NCBI RefSeq assembly: GCF_031583575.1 | Contig: NZ_CP134146.1 | Coordinates: 1,054,001 to 1,118,000, forward strand | Length of the DNA stretch: 64,000 nt | Source: Thalassotalea nanhaiensis | GTDB lineage: Bacteria > Pseudomonadota > Gammaproteobacteria > Enterobacterales > Alteromonadaceae | Direction: 5' to 3' | Shown: one piece after another, positions 18,663-29,200 of the stretch | Layout: every line of letters begins with the position of its first letter | Numbering within the stretch: position 1 is the first letter of the stretch | The notes under the pieces: generated by a model | What the model was told of the DNA's origin: nothing | The model's database searches: none | The model's input: only the letters and a program-made list of their open reading frames with translations | Made by a program: the position numbers and the translations under genes

Positions 18663-20603
18663 ATGAACGAATTAGAAAAGTTTTATCCGATAAAAGATGC
18701 TGCAAAATCACATAGTTATTTGGATGAACCAACATACAAAGCGATGTATCAACAATCGATTACTGATCCTGATAAATTCTGGAGCGAGCAAGCTAATGAA
18801 TTTTTAGATTGGTATAAACCGTTTGATCGGGTAAGCAACGTTGACTTTAATCGAGCTGATATTGAGTGGTTCAAAGGTGGCCAATTAAACGTTAGTTATA
18901 ATTGTATAGATCGCCACTTAAAAGAGCGCGGTGAGCAAACGGCGATTATATTCGAAGGTGATGAACCCAGCGATACCAGAAACATTTCTTATAATGAGCT
19001 GCATGAACAAGTATGTAAGTTTGCCAACGTATTAAAACAGCGAGGTGTTAAAAAGGGCGATACCGTGTGTATTTATATGCCAATGATCCCCGAAGTTGGT
19101 TATGCCATGTTAGCCTGTGCCCGCATTGGTGCAGTACATTCCGTTGTATTTGGTGGTTTTTCTACAGAGTCAATCAAAGCTCGAATTCAAGCCGCTGATT
19201 GTAAGGTTGTGATCACTGCTGATGAAAGTGTTCGTGGCGGCAAGGTTATCCCTTTAAAAGCCAATGTAGATACTGCAGTAAGCGACTGCCCTAATGTTCA
19301 TTCGGTAGTTGTTGTTGCTCGCACTGGTGCTGATGTCGCTTGGAATGATGAAATAGATGTAAATTATCAGCAAGCGATGAGTTCAGTTTCTGCAGTATGT
19401 GAACCAGAAGTTATGGACGCAGAAGATCCGTTATTTATCCTTTATACATCCGGCTCAACAGGTGCTCCTAAGGGCGTTGTCCATACTTGTGGTGGTTATC
19501 TGTTATATGCTGCCATGACACATAAATACGTATTTGATTACCGTGACGGCGATATTTACTGGTGTACTGCTGATGCTGGTTGGATCACCGGTCACAGTTA
19601 TATTTTTTATGGTCCGTTAGCTAATGGTGCAACAACGTTGGTATTTGAAGGTGTACCAACATACCCTGATGCAGGTCGTTGTTGGGATATGGTACAGCGT
19701 CATAAAATTAACGTGTTTTACACAGCTCCTACTGCCATCAGAGCATTAATGGGCATAGGTGATGAATATGTTTTAGATAAAGATTTATCATCTCTGCGTC
19801 TGTTAGGCACAGTGGGTGAGCCAATAAATCCAGAGGCTTGGCATTGGTATTATGAAATTGTTGGCAAAAGTAATTGCCCAATTGTTGATACCTGGTGGCA
19901 AACTGAAACCGGCGGTATTTTAATTACGTCACTACCTGGCTCTGCTGGTATGAAACCTGGGGCTGCTGGATTACCTTTCTTTGGTGTTCAACCAGTAATT
20001 ATCGATAAAGAAGGTAACGAGCAAAGTGGTGAAGCGCGAGGTGCATTAGTGATGAAGGGCAGTTGGCCTGGACAGATGCGCACCTTGTATGGCGATCATG
20101 ATCGTTTTCATCAAACTTATTTTAGCCAATGTGCTGGTTACTACTATACTGGCGATGGCGTGCAACGAGATAAGGATGGATATTATTGGATCTTAGGCCG
20201 CATTGATGATGTGTTAAATGTTTCGGGGCATCGTTTAGGTACCGCTGAAATTGAAAGTGCGTTAGTACTTCACCCTAAAATTTCTGAAGCTGCCGTTGTC
20301 GGTTACCCTCATGATATTAAAGGCCAGGGCGTTTATGCCTATGTCACCTTGATGCATGATGAAGTTGAAAGTGAAGAGCTTATCAGTGAACTTAAAGCAT
20401 TGGTTGCAAAGGAATTAGGCAGTTTTTCAAAGCCAGATCTAATTCAATGGGCACCAGGATTACCAAAAACTCGTTCAGGAAAGATAATGCGCCGTATTTT
20501 GCGTAAAATTGCTGAGAATGACTTAGGAACTTTAGGTGATACTTCTACACTGGCAGATCCCAGCGTCGTAGAAGACTTAATCGAACGTCGATTACTTCGT
20601 TAG
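18663..20603 (+). CDS. acs: Acetyl-CoA synthetase (AMP-forming)
   Basis: Activates acetate to acetyl-AMP and then acetyl-CoA in the cytoplasm. The 646-aa length is typical. Motifs: the N-terminal ACAS region ([20 protein letters not shown]), the P-loop [17 protein letters not shown], the acetate pocket region [11 protein letters not shown], the hinge [20 protein letters not shown], and the C-terminal TRSGKIMRR, whose lysine (Lys607) is the usual site of regulatory acetylation. Tryptophan in the WWQTE motif favours acetate over longer acids. Monocistronic, ended by a strong terminator. Confidence 0.95.
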   Translation: MNELEKFYPIKDAAKSHSYLDEPTYKAMYQQSITDPDKFWSEQANEFLDWYKPFDRVSNVDFNRADIEWFKGGQLNVSYNCIDRHLKERGEQTAIIFEGDEPSDTRNISYNELHEQVCKFANVLKQRGVKKGDTVCIYMPMIPEVGYAMLACARIGAVHSVVFGGFSTESIKARIQAADCKVVITADESVRGGKVIPLKANVDTAVSDCPNVHSVVVVARTGADVAWNDEIDVNYQQAMSSVSAVCEPEVMDAEDPLFILYTSGSTGAPKGVVHTCGGYLLYAAMTHKYVFDYRDGDIYWCTADAGWITGHSYIFYGPLANGATTLVFEGVPTYPDAGRCWDMVQRHKINVFYTAPTAIRALMGIGDEYVLDKDLSSLRLLGTVGEPINPEAWHWYYEIVGKSNCPIVDTWWQTETGGILITSLPGSAGMKPGAAGLPFFGVQPVIIDKEGNEQSGEARGALVMKGSWPGQMRTLYGDHDRFHQTYFSQCAGYYYTGDGVQRDKDGYYWILGRIDDVLNVSGHRLGTAEIESALVLHPKISEAAVVGYPHDIKGQGVYAYVTLMHDEVESEELISELKALVAKELGSFSKPDLIQWAPGLPKTRSGKIMRRILRKIAENDLGTLGDTSTLADPSVVEDLIERRLLR

Positions 20604-20637
20604 ACTCTGTAGATCTTTTACGAGAGTTTATTGTTAC

Positions 20638-20662
20638 AACGGAGGTGTAAGCCTCCGTTTTT
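20638..20662 (+). terminator. Intrinsic terminator after acs
   Basis: Stem AACGGAGG / CCTCCGTT with a 6-nt loop and a T tract, 35 bp after the acs stop. Confidence 0.88.
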
Positions 20663-20824
20663 CGTTAAAAAACCTACTTTGATATATGTAATTACAATTT
20701 GTATAAAAATAAAACTTGCCAGCATAAACTAAAAACTGCTACAAATACCTATCAGCTCTGTTTTAGAGCATGCGAGTTTTGGCCAGACCTTATAATTTCT
20801 GGTTCGTATAATTAATAGAAAGAT

Positions 20825-20881
20825 ATGCAAATTCAAAATTTAAACCTCCGATATTATCGCTATACCTATCTTTATTACTAA
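20825..20881 (+). CDS. Tyrosine-rich leader peptide upstream of aroF-tyrA
   Basis: An 18-codon open frame that reads MQIQNLNLRYYRYTYLYY and stops with TAA, 79 bp before the aroF start. Six of its last nine codons are tyrosine (residues 10, 11, 13, 15, 17, 18), five TAT and one TAC. A weak purine-rich site (GAAAG) precedes the ATG. The composition and the position in front of the tyrosine-sensitive DAHP synthase and prephenate dehydrogenase genes are those of an amino acid attenuation leader. I see no GC-rich terminator between it and aroF, so control would probably act on translation (see the pairing feature). Confidence 0.75.
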   Translation: MQIQNLNLRYYRYTYLYY

Positions 20882-20954
20882 ATTTTATTTAGTACCCCCT
20901 GCTGTATCTTATTAATTTTAAAAATTTTCAATCAACAACAAAACTTATATCGGA
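20847..20954 (+). promoter_or_regulatory. Candidate tyrosine-responsive translational attenuator of aroF-tyrA
   Basis: Bases 20847-20854 (TCCGATAT), spanning codons 8-10 of the Tyr-rich leader peptide, are a perfect 8-nt complement of 20947-20954 (ATATCGGA), which contains the GGA that serves as the aroF ribosome binding site seven bases before the ATG. A ribosome stalled at the first Tyr codons would cover the upstream strand and leave the binding site free; without stalling the two strands could pair and block initiation. This is inference from complementarity and position. Confidence 0.5.
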
Positions 20955-20960
20955 AAAACT

Positions 20961-22031
20961 ATGCACACTAGCAAACTTAACGACGTTCATGTTAATTCAG
21001 AAGAAGTCTTAATTACTCCAAACCAGTTAAAAGAAAAATTACCATTGAGCCAATCTGACCGGGAATTTATTTTAAATTCACGTGAGGTGATTTCAAACAT
21101 TATTCACAAACAAGACTCTCGTCTGTTGGTGATTTCGGGCCCATGTTCGGTCCATGATGTCGAAGCGGCAAAAGAGTATGGTCGTAAACTCAAAGAGTTG
21201 CATGATAAGTATAAAGATACTTTATACATTGTTATGCGTGTTTACTTTGAGAAACCACGCACTACCGTTGGCTGGAAAGGGTTAATTAACGATCCTCACA
21301 TGGATGGTAGCTTTGATGTAGCTGCTGGCTTAGAAACCGCACGTGAACTGCTTATTTACTTAACAGAGCTGGGCTTACCATTAGCAACCGAAGCATTAGA
21401 CCCAATTTCGCCACAATACTTAGCTGAATTATTCAGTTGGTCTGCTATTGGTGCACGAACTACAGAATCACAAACACACCGTGAAATGGCAAGTGGTTTA
21501 TCAATGCCAATTGGTTTTAAAAATGGTACGAATGGTTCATTAGGTGTTGCAATTAATGCGATGCAATCGGCTGCTTCATCACACCGTTTTATGGGCATTA
21601 ATAAAGAAGGCCAAGTAGCCCTACTTAAAACCTCAGGAAACCCTGATGGGCACGTTATCTTACGTGGTGGTCAACAACCTAATTATGATTCTGTTAATGT
21701 TGCTATGTGTGAGCAAAGCCTAGATAAAGCAAAGTTGGAGCAGGCATTGGTTGTAGATTGTTCTCATGCAAATTCGAGCAAAGATCACAACCGTCAACCA
21801 TTGGTTGCTGAGAACGTTGTTAATCAAATTTGTGAAGGTAATAAATCAATCATAGGGCTTATGCTGGAAAGTAATTTAAATGCTGGTAACCAAAGTTCAG
21901 ATTTACCAAAATCAGAGCTTGCTTACGGTGTGTCAGTAACAGATGCATGTATCGATTGGGCTGCAACAGTGGATTTGTTTGAAAAAACTCATGCTAAGCT
22001 TAAAGATATTTTACCAACACGCATTGGCTAA
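20961..22031 (+). CDS. aroF: 3-deoxy-7-phosphoheptulonate synthase (AroF/G type)
   Basis: First enzyme of the shikimate pathway: condenses phosphoenolpyruvate and erythrose-4-phosphate to DAHP. The 356-aa type I sequence shows LLVISGPCSVHD, MRVYFEKPRTTVGWKGLINDP, WSAIGARTTESQTHREMASG, GFKNGTNGS, and VDCSHANSSKDH, the metal- and substrate-binding signatures. Its position directly ahead of tyrA, as in the aroF-tyrA operon of enterobacteria, and the Tyr-rich leader argue for the tyrosine-sensitive isozyme. The isozyme call is by context, not by sequence of the allosteric site. Confidence 0.93.
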   Translation: MHTSKLNDVHVNSEEVLITPNQLKEKLPLSQSDREFILNSREVISNIIHKQDSRLLVISGPCSVHDVEAAKEYGRKLKELHDKYKDTLYIVMRVYFEKPRTTVGWKGLINDPHMDGSFDVAAGLETARELLIYLTELGLPLATEALDPISPQYLAELFSWSAIGARTTESQTHREMASGLSMPIGFKNGTNGSLGVAINAMQSAASSHRFMGINKEGQVALLKTSGNPDGHVILRGGQQPNYDSVNVAMCEQSLDKAKLEQALVVDCSHANSSKDHNRQPLVAENVVNQICEGNKSIIGLMLESNLNAGNQSSDLPKSELAYGVSVTDACIDWAATVDLFEKTHAKLKDILPTRIG

Positions 22032-22051
22032 TAAGAGTAAAGTAAGTATTA

Positions 22052-23179
22052 ATGACAACCTTTGATAAAAAACTACAACAATGTAGAAATGACATCGACG
22101 AAATTGATCAGCAACTGGTTAACCTATTGGCAAAACGCCGAGAAGTAACCTGTCGGGTTGGTGAATTGAAAAGCCAAGTTGGTATGCCAATTTTTGCACC
22201 TGATCGTGAAAATCAATTACTGGCTAAGCTTGCCAAGCAAGCTCAGGCTGTTGGTTTGTCAGTGCCTTTAGTTGAGGATGTGTTTCGCCGCATAATGCGT
22301 GATTCATACTCTTCGCAAGATGAACAAGGCTATCAATGTATAAACCCTGATGCAGGTAAAGTTGTGGTTATTGGTGGCCAAGGCCAACTTGGCCAAGTGT
22401 TTGTCGATTTATTTACTCGAACCGGCTATCAAGTATCAATACTTGAAAAAGATGACTGGCAAAATGCTGACAGCATCTTTGCGAATGCAGGGTTAGTGAT
22501 TGTCGCTGTACCAATCAATTTAACTGAGCTTGTTATCAGCAAGTTATCAAACTTGCCGATTGATTGTATTTTAGCTGATATAACCAGTATTAAAGCTAAG
22601 CCATTGCGAGCAATGATGGCAGTCCACCGTGGACCTGTTGTTGGTTTGCACCCTATGTTTGGCCCAGATGTTACTGGTTTAATTAAACAAACCATTATTG
22701 TTTGCCATGGTGAACAGTTAGACAAGTACCAATGGTTGCTTGATCAGTTTACTGTGTGGGGCGCGTTAAACTATGTGGTAAGTGCTAAAGAGCATGATGA
22801 AGCTATGGCAATGGTCCAGGTTATGCGTCACTTTTCAACAGTGAGTTATGGTTATCATTTGATGCAAGAAGATGTAGAGCTAGAGCAGCTACTTGCGATG
22901 AGTTCACCTATTTATCGGCTTGAGTTGGCTATGGTTGGGCGTTTATTCGCTCAAGATCCCAACCTATATGCTGATATCATATTTTCAAATCCGGATAATG
23001 TGGTGATGATGAAACGTTTTGCCAATCGATTTGTGGAACTGTTATCATCAGTGGAGCAAGGCAATAAATCAGATTTTATTGCAAAGTTTAAGCAAGTAGC
23101 GGATTGGTTTGGCGATGATGCGCAAAACTTCTTACTAGAATCCACTTCATTATTGGAAAAAGCTCGTGAACATAAATAA
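22052..23179 (+). CDS. tyrA: Bifunctional chorismate mutase / prephenate dehydrogenase (T-protein)
   Basis: Converts chorismate to prephenate and oxidatively decarboxylates it to 4-hydroxyphenylpyruvate for tyrosine synthesis. Residues 1-90 are an AroQ chorismate mutase ([29 protein letters not shown], with the catalytic Arg and Lys pattern). From about residue 105 comes an NAD-binding fold ([17 protein letters not shown]) and then a prephenate dehydrogenase region with [10 protein letters not shown]. Starts 20 bp after aroF; its end overlaps the next gene by 14 bp. Confidence 0.95.
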   Translation: MTTFDKKLQQCRNDIDEIDQQLVNLLAKRREVTCRVGELKSQVGMPIFAPDRENQLLAKLAKQAQAVGLSVPLVEDVFRRIMRDSYSSQDEQGYQCINPDAGKVVVIGGQGQLGQVFVDLFTRTGYQVSILEKDDWQNADSIFANAGLVIVAVPINLTELVISKLSNLPIDCILADITSIKAKPLRAMMAVHRGPVVGLHPMFGPDVTGLIKQTIIVCHGEQLDKYQWLLDQFTVWGALNYVVSAKEHDEAMAMVQVMRHFSTVSYGYHLMQEDVELEQLLAMSSPIYRLELAMVGRLFAQDPNLYADIIFSNPDNVVMMKRFANRFVELLSSVEQGNKSDFIAKFKQVADWFGDDAQNFLLESTSLLEKAREHK

Positions 23180-23732
23180 CTCAAATGATAGCAACGCTGA
23201 AAGTAACAATAAAAAAATAACCTTTTTGCAAAAGTACAAAAAAACGATTATGTTTTTAGCATTTGCATTTTGGGTTGGTTTTGCTGTTTTGTATTCAATG
23301 CAATCCAATGCGAAAGAGCCTTATCCTGTAGGGGACATTAGTAAGCAACAATTATTGGAAAACCACCAAGAATTTGCCGATAACTATTATGATTACCAGC
23401 TTTCAGACAATGAATTAACCGCAATAGATGCGATAGCTGATAAGGTAAATATAAAAGTATTTTTTGGTACTTGGTGCCACGACAGCGAACGAGAAGTACC
23501 GCGTTTTTTACAAAGTTTTAAACACAGTCAGTCAAAGGTGTCATTAATTGCTTTGGATGGCAATAAATCTGATCCTGATGGTTTAGCAAAACAAAACAAG
23601 ATTAAATACACCCCTACGTTTGTTGTTTATGACGGAAATGTAGAAATAGGGCGTATTGTTGAACGTCCAAAACAGTCTTTGGCAGAAGATATTTGGATGA
23701 TTTGGTACAACTACTCATCAACAAAAACTTAA
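23166..23732 (+). CDS. Membrane-anchored thioredoxin-like protein
   Basis: A 188-aa protein with one N-terminal transmembrane helix (residues 29-45, [15 protein letters not shown]) and an extracytoplasmic thioredoxin-fold domain. The active-site region is [17 protein letters not shown]: a Cys-His-Asp-Ser motif, so the second redox cysteine is replaced by Ser. The cis-proline region is [14 protein letters not shown]. The lone cysteine suggests a monothiol, sensing or binding role rather than disulfide oxidation. The GTG start lies inside the tyrA end, with GGAA about eight bases upstream, so it is likely coupled to tyrA translation. Confidence 0.72.
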   Translation: MNINNSNDSNAESNNKKITFLQKYKKTIMFLAFAFWVGFAVLYSMQSNAKEPYPVGDISKQQLLENHQEFADNYYDYQLSDNELTAIDAIADKVNIKVFFGTWCHDSEREVPRFLQSFKHSQSKVSLIALDGNKSDPDGLAKQNKIKYTPTFVVYDGNVEIGRIVERPKQSLAEDIWMIWYNYSSTKT

Positions 23733-23736
23733 TTGC

Positions 23737-24183
23737 TTACTTCAGCTCTTGTAAAGTCATAAGCACTAGCTGACGGTTTTTCTCAATCGCGTAATTAATT
23801 TGTTTATTGCTAGTTTCTTGCTCTGCCATCAATTGCCAATGTTCTGACCATGTATTATGTAAGTCATCAGCATTGGCTTTAACTTCGATAGAAACGGTTG
23901 GTGATAAATCCTGAATGTATAGAATGTGACGCCAACCTTTAATTGGGTCGACGTTTTTTCCATTTTCATTATAAAAGGCAGTATCAACTAAAAGCTGAAG
24001 CTCTGCTAACGACATTAGTATTTGAAATGACGATGTGCGAACGTTACGGTTAAACTCTGTTTGTTCATTTCGCCAAGTATTATACGCGAGTGACGTTATA
24101 GCAATAACGATACTTACAATAGCAATAAGGTTGTTTTTTACTTGCTGTTTTATTGATACGTTTTTATCGTCATTCGTATTCAT
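23737..24183 (-). CDS. Hypothetical single-span membrane protein
   Basis: A 148-aa protein with a cytoplasmic N-terminus, one transmembrane helix (residues 18-34, NLIAIVSIVIAITSLAY) and a helical outer domain (RTSSFQILMSLAELQLLVD...). I do not recognise a family. It is convergent with the thioredoxin-like gene, only 4 bp between stops, with no terminator in that gap, so the two transcripts should overlap. Confidence 0.55.
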   Translation of the reverse strand: MNTNDDKNVSIKQQVKNNLIAIVSIVIAITSLAYNTWRNEQTEFNRNVRTSSFQILMSLAELQLLVDTAFYNENGKNVDPIKGWRHILYIQDLSPTVSIEVKANADDLHNTWSEHWQLMAEQETSNKQINYAIEKNRQLVLMTLQELK

Positions 24184-24251
24184 ATTGTCCTTATATCAAT
24201 TCAATAATATAAAGTGTTAAGGGTTATTTATAAACGCTTAAGGGCAAACTA

Positions 24252-24992
24252 TTAACCGTGCTTTTTCTTCAGTTTTTCAAGAAAGTCTTGTTTTTTCTTG
24301 TCTAGTTTTTCTTTCATAACTTGTTTGTATTGTTTTTTAGCAGCTGCAGAAATTTCCTTAAACAAACTATTACCTATTACTGCCCCTAATTCACTGGCTG
24401 GCAATCCTTCTTCGCCGCCAATAGCGCCAAGCTGCACACTTGGTATTTCTACATCATAAGTTTTACCATTTACTTGGCGAAGATCAACAGTCAAAGCAAC
24501 TCCGGCTAACTCTAAATTGTTAATAGAGATACGCGGTTCTGGTTTACTGTCTTTTTTCTTTTTAGTTTCTGGCTCTGATTCAGACTTTGGGATCTGATTA
24601 TTTATCGCCGTTAATAAGTCTTTCAAGTTGTTGTTGCCACTTTTGTCAAACTCAACAAATGCTTGTGGTTTTTTAAGCACAATAGATTCTAGAACGAAAG
24701 GAGATTGGCCGATAGATTTCATATCAATATCTAAAGAAACTTCACCTAAGTAAAATGCTTTAGGTTGTTGATATTTAACTGGATTCTCAATGCTTATACC
24801 ATAAATACCACCAAAGCCTTCGCTTAACTTTATGTCCACCTTATCAACGGTTACCGTTTCTCCAGTTAGTTTTGAACCATGAATTTCAATTTGAGAACGG
24901 ACAAAACCATTCCAATCTGCTGATGCCAAAAACCAGAGCATGGCACCAAAAAAAAGTAAAAGGCCAATCGCAATTGCTGAAAGTTTATTCAT
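24252..24992 (-). CDS. AsmA-like envelope protein
   Basis: A 246-aa exported, membrane-anchored protein. One N-terminal helix (AIAIGLLLFFGAMLWFL) is followed by AsmA/TamB-like beta sequence (VTVDKVDIKLSEGFGGIYGISIENP, LGEVSLDIDMKSIGQSPFVLESIVLKKP, NLKDLLTAIN), an acidic/lysine linker (SESEPETKKKKDSKPEP) and a lysine-rich helical C-terminus. AsmA-fold proteins are implicated in lipid transport to the outer membrane; at this size it would be a minimal member. Function is inference. Confidence 0.62.
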   Translation of the reverse strand: MNKLSAIAIGLLLFFGAMLWFLASADWNGFVRSQIEIHGSKLTGETVTVDKVDIKLSEGFGGIYGISIENPVKYQQPKAFYLGEVSLDIDMKSIGQSPFVLESIVLKKPQAFVEFDKSGNNNLKDLLTAINNQIPKSESEPETKKKKDSKPEPRISINNLELAGVALTVDLRQVNGKTYDVEIPSVQLGAIGGEEGLPASELGAVIGNSLFKEISAAAKKQYKQVMKEKLDKKKQDFLEKLKKKHG

Positions 24993-25164
24993 GTTTTTTC
25001 CAAAAGTTTGTTAAAGAAATATAAGCCTTTATAATTATAGCCTTAGAAAATAATTATTTAACCTATTAAATGTGTAATTCAACGTATTAACATCGTTTCA
25101 AAATGTAATGTACGTTATATTGCTTTTTTGTAATATCACATCTTATTTTGGATAGAACCGTCAT

Positions 25165-26232
25165 ATGGAATCAGAAAAAACGTCTCGTTTACCGTTAATA
25201 ATCCTTTCCGGATTACTTATCGCGTTATTAGGTTATCTTTATCTACCTGAAGAAAATGTTAGTCAATCTCAAAGTGCAAGAGTCGTGTCAGTAAAGACTA
25301 CCCCTGTTGTTTTGGCTGAGTTTAGTGATGAATTTGAAGCTTTAGGTACAACAAAAGCTAATGAAGACGTTATTATTGCAGCTCAATATTCAGATATTAT
25401 TGAATCGATCCATTTTGATGATGGCGACACTGTAAAAAAAGGCGACATCTTAGTTGAGCTTTTTAAAAAAGAAGAACAGGCAAAAATTAAAGAGTTACAA
25501 GCAAACTTAGATCAAGCTAGTGCCCAACTTCAACGCTATAAAGACCTACTCAAACAAAGCGCTGCTTCAATAGCTCAACGTGACGAACAAAAAGCTAAGG
25601 TGCAATCATTTCGCGCACAACTATTAAGTGCACAAGCGACGTTAAATAACTTAACCATAAGAGCTCCCTTTGATGGGCAACTTGGCTTTCGTCAGGTCAG
25701 TGTTGGCGCGTTAATTAATGACGGTTCAACTATCACAACCTTGGACGACATTTCTATAATTAAGCTCGATTTTGCTATTCCTGAACGTTTTATAACAACA
25801 GTAAATATTGGTCAGGCTATTGCAGCAACCAACGTTGCTTATCCTGGTGTAAAATTTATCGGTAAAGTTACCAGTATTTCGCCCCGCGTAGATGCTGTAA
25901 CTCGTACGATCCAAATTCGAGCCGAGATTGATAACAGCAATATGCAATTACGTCCAGGCATGTTAATGAGTATTATTCTAGAGCGTAATGTTGCACAAGT
26001 ATTGCAAATACCTGAAAGCGCTGTCATTCCTTTTGAAGATAAACACTTTGTTTTTGTTGTCCAAAACGACACTGCAAAGAGAGTTGATATCTCAGTAGGG
26101 CGTCGTAAACCTGGCATAGTTGAGGTTTCTTCAGGCATAAAAGAAGGCACAAAGGTTGTTATCGAAGGCGCACTAAAATTAAGAGATGGTGCCAAAGTTA
26201 AAGCAGAGTCATCTATATTGGAAACTAAGTAA
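25165..26232 (+). CDS. RND efflux periplasmic adaptor (membrane fusion protein)
   Basis: A 355-aa membrane fusion protein linking an inner-membrane RND pump to an outer-membrane channel. N-terminal membrane anchor (LPLIILSGLLIALLGYLYL), lipoyl half-motifs (IIESIHFDDGDTVKKGDILVEL and LTIRAPFDGQLGFRQVSVG) around a coiled-coil hairpin (about residues 105-160), then beta-barrel (AIPERFITTVNIGQ) and membrane-proximal domains. It overlaps the pump gene by one base (TAATG), which means tight translational coupling. No TolC-type gene is adjacent. Confidence 0.9.
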   Translation: MESEKTSRLPLIILSGLLIALLGYLYLPEENVSQSQSARVVSVKTTPVVLAEFSDEFEALGTTKANEDVIIAAQYSDIIESIHFDDGDTVKKGDILVELFKKEEQAKIKELQANLDQASAQLQRYKDLLKQSAASIAQRDEQKAKVQSFRAQLLSAQATLNNLTIRAPFDGQLGFRQVSVGALINDGSTITTLDDISIIKLDFAIPERFITTVNIGQAIAATNVAYPGVKFIGKVTSISPRVDAVTRTIQIRAEIDNSNMQLRPGMLMSIILERNVAQVLQIPESAVIPFEDKHFVFVVQNDTAKRVDISVGRRKPGIVEVSSGIKEGTKVVIEGALKLRDGAKVKAESSILETK

Positions 26233-29200
26233 TGATATTGTCAGATCTTTCGGTAAAAAGACCTGTTTTTGCAACGGTTTTGAATTTGCTTATTGTAACG
26301 TTTGGTATAGTTGCTTTCCTGTTATTACCATTGCGAGAATATCCTGATACAGATAAACCTGTGGTTTCTGTATCTACTTCATACCCAGGTGCTTCTGCAG
26401 CTATTGTTGAAACCAAAATAACTCAGGTTTTAGAAGACAAAATTAGTGGTATTGAAGGTGTTAAAAACATTAAATCAACTTCACGGGATGGCCGCTCTCG
26501 AATTTCGATAGAGTTTAATATTGAACGAGATGTAGATGGTGCTGCCAACGATGTGCGCGATAAAATCTCTTCTGAATTACGCCGACTACCTGATCAAGCC
26601 GATCCTCCAGAAGTAAAAAAAGCCAACGATGATGATGACGTTATTGCTTGGTTTACGTTGCAAAGTGAAGTATTTAATACTCTGGAGCTGACTGATTATG
26701 CTAATCGATACATCGTTGACCGATTTGCGGTAGTTAATGGTGTCGCCGAAGTAATGGTTGGCGGCGGTCGCAACTACGCGATGAAAATAACACTGAACCG
26801 ACAAGCAATGGCAGCGCGCGATATTACCGTTAGTGACATTGAATCAACGCTGAAGGCTGAGAATGTTGAACTGCCTGCTGGTGAAGTTAAATCAATAGAT
26901 AGAATTTTTAATGTGAGAGTTTCTCGCAGTTATAAAACCGATGTTGATTTTGCCAATATGGTTATTGGTCGAGGCGAAAATAATTCGTTAATACGATTAT
27001 CTGATGTAGCAAAAGTAGAAGTTACCGCCGAAGATGAAGAGACTATGTTTAGGGGCTATGGCCGAAACATGGTTGGTTTAGGCATTATTAAACAATCAAC
27101 AGCGAATACTATCGATGTAGTCAGTGCCGCTGAAAAAGAAATGGATTTGGTGAAGCTGAATTTACCGGCTGGCACGACCATTACGCCGAGCTATGACTCA
27201 TCTACCTTTATTAAAGAGTCTATCAAAGAAGTGTATAACACCTTAGGTGTCGCCATGTTAATGGTGGTGTTGGTTATTTTCTTATTTTTAGGCAATATTA
27301 GAGCTACATTTATCCCGGCAGTTACTGTACCTGTTGCCTTAATTGGCTCAATGATAGTACTCAGCTCACTTGGCTTTTCTATCAATTTATTAACACTGTT
27401 AGCCTTAGTGCTCGCCATAGGGTTAGTGGTTGATGACTCCATTGTGGTATTAGAAAATATTTATCGACGGATTGAAGAAGGTGAAAAACCGCTTGCTGCT
27501 GCGTTTAATGGTGGTCGAGAAGTTGCCTTCGCCGTTGTTGCCACTACATTAGTGTTAGTCGCGGTTTTCGTACCGTTAATATTTATGTCTGGTGATATTG
27601 GCCGGTTATTCACTGAGTTTGCCTTGGCAATCGCTGCCGCTGTTATTTTTTCAAGTATCACGGCATTATCACTAACGCCAATGATGTGTTCAAAGCTACT
27701 AAAACACCGCAAACGTAGTTCTTCGTTTGGCCAGTTTTTGGACAGAAATTTTGCCAAGCTTGAAGCCAAATATGCAAAGACCTTATCTTCAGTAATTAAA
27801 CAGCCGTTAATGATCGTATTGGTTATGCTGTTAGCCTTTGCCAGCTTATGGACTATTTTCAATAAGCTGCCAAGCGAGTACGCGCCAAAAGAAGATCGTG
27901 GAGGTGCATTCTTAATCATGAGTGGCGCTGAAGGCGCAAGCTTTAAAAGTAACGCCGGTAATATGCTGCAAATTGAAGAAAAGTTATTAAATCATTATGA
28001 AGATGGAACCTTAGAGCGTGTACTTGTGAGAGTACCTGGCTTTGGGGGAACGGGCGGAATTGCAATTATTGGTTTACCACCTTGGCAAGAACGCGACATT
28101 TCTACTCAAGATTTCATCAATGGCTTTAATGAGGAACTTGCGGATGTCACCGATGTGCGTGCATTTGTAATGACACGCGGTGGTTTAGGCGGCCGTGGTG
28201 GTGGTGGTCGTCCGATAGGTTTTGTTCTACAAGGGACTAACTACGATGAGTTGGCTCGTTGGCGCGATATCATTATGGAAAAAGCGCAAGAAAATCCAAA
28301 TATAGTTGGCCTAGACAGCGATTACAAAGAAACGTCACCGCAAATATTGGTTAATATTGATCGCACTCGAGCGTCTGATCTTGGTGTTACCGTTGGTGAT
28401 ATAGGTATGACTTTGGAAACCATGCTAGGTAAACGCCGAGTAACAACCTATATTGACCGTGGTGAAGAATATGATGTGCTGTTAGCTGGTAATGAAGATG
28501 AATATCGCTCTCCAGATAGTATTGATAATATTTATGTTCGTTCTGATTCAACCGATCAATTAGTGCCAATGTCTAATTTGATTAGCTTTGAAGAGAATGC
28601 CCGTTCAACAACATTGAACCGTTATAATCGTTTAAGAAGCATTACCTTGTCAGGCAATTTAGCAGAAGGCTATACACTTGGTGAGGCATTAGATTTTCTA
28701 AATAACGTCGTTAAAGATGAACTGCCAGCTGAAGCATCAGTTGATTACACCGGACAATCACAAAAGCTTAAAGATGGCAGTAGCTCTATGCTGATTATTT
28801 TTGGCTTGGCGCTATTAATTACCTACTTAGTATTAGCTGCTCAGTTTGAAAGCTTTATTCATCCATTTGTGATCATGCTTACTGTGCCTTTGGCCCTTGT
28901 TGGTGCCATGGCTGGTTTATATGTTATGGGCATGAGCTTAAATATCTACAGCCAAATAGGCATTGTTATGTTAATTGGTTTGGCGGCCAAAAATGGTATT
29001 TTAATTGTAGAATTTGCTAACCAACTACGTGATGCCGGTGAAGAGTTTACCGATGCAATTGTTAAAGGTGCTCAGCAACGATTACGTCCAATTATCATGA
29101 CCTCATTTACAACAGTAATGAGTGCAATTCCACTTGTTATCGCGGTTGGTCCTGGTGCTGAAAGCCGTATGGTTATTGGTGTGGTTATTTTTGCAGGGGT

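Noticed and set aside
20690-20712. TGTAATTACAATTTGTA upstream of aroF as a TyrR or HexR box
   Set aside because: Arms do not match either consensus with correct spacing; too weak next to the three clear sites at 35857-35974.
27461-27919. Minus-strand frame within the RND pump gene
   Set aside because: A shadow of a well-supported 1027-aa pump.
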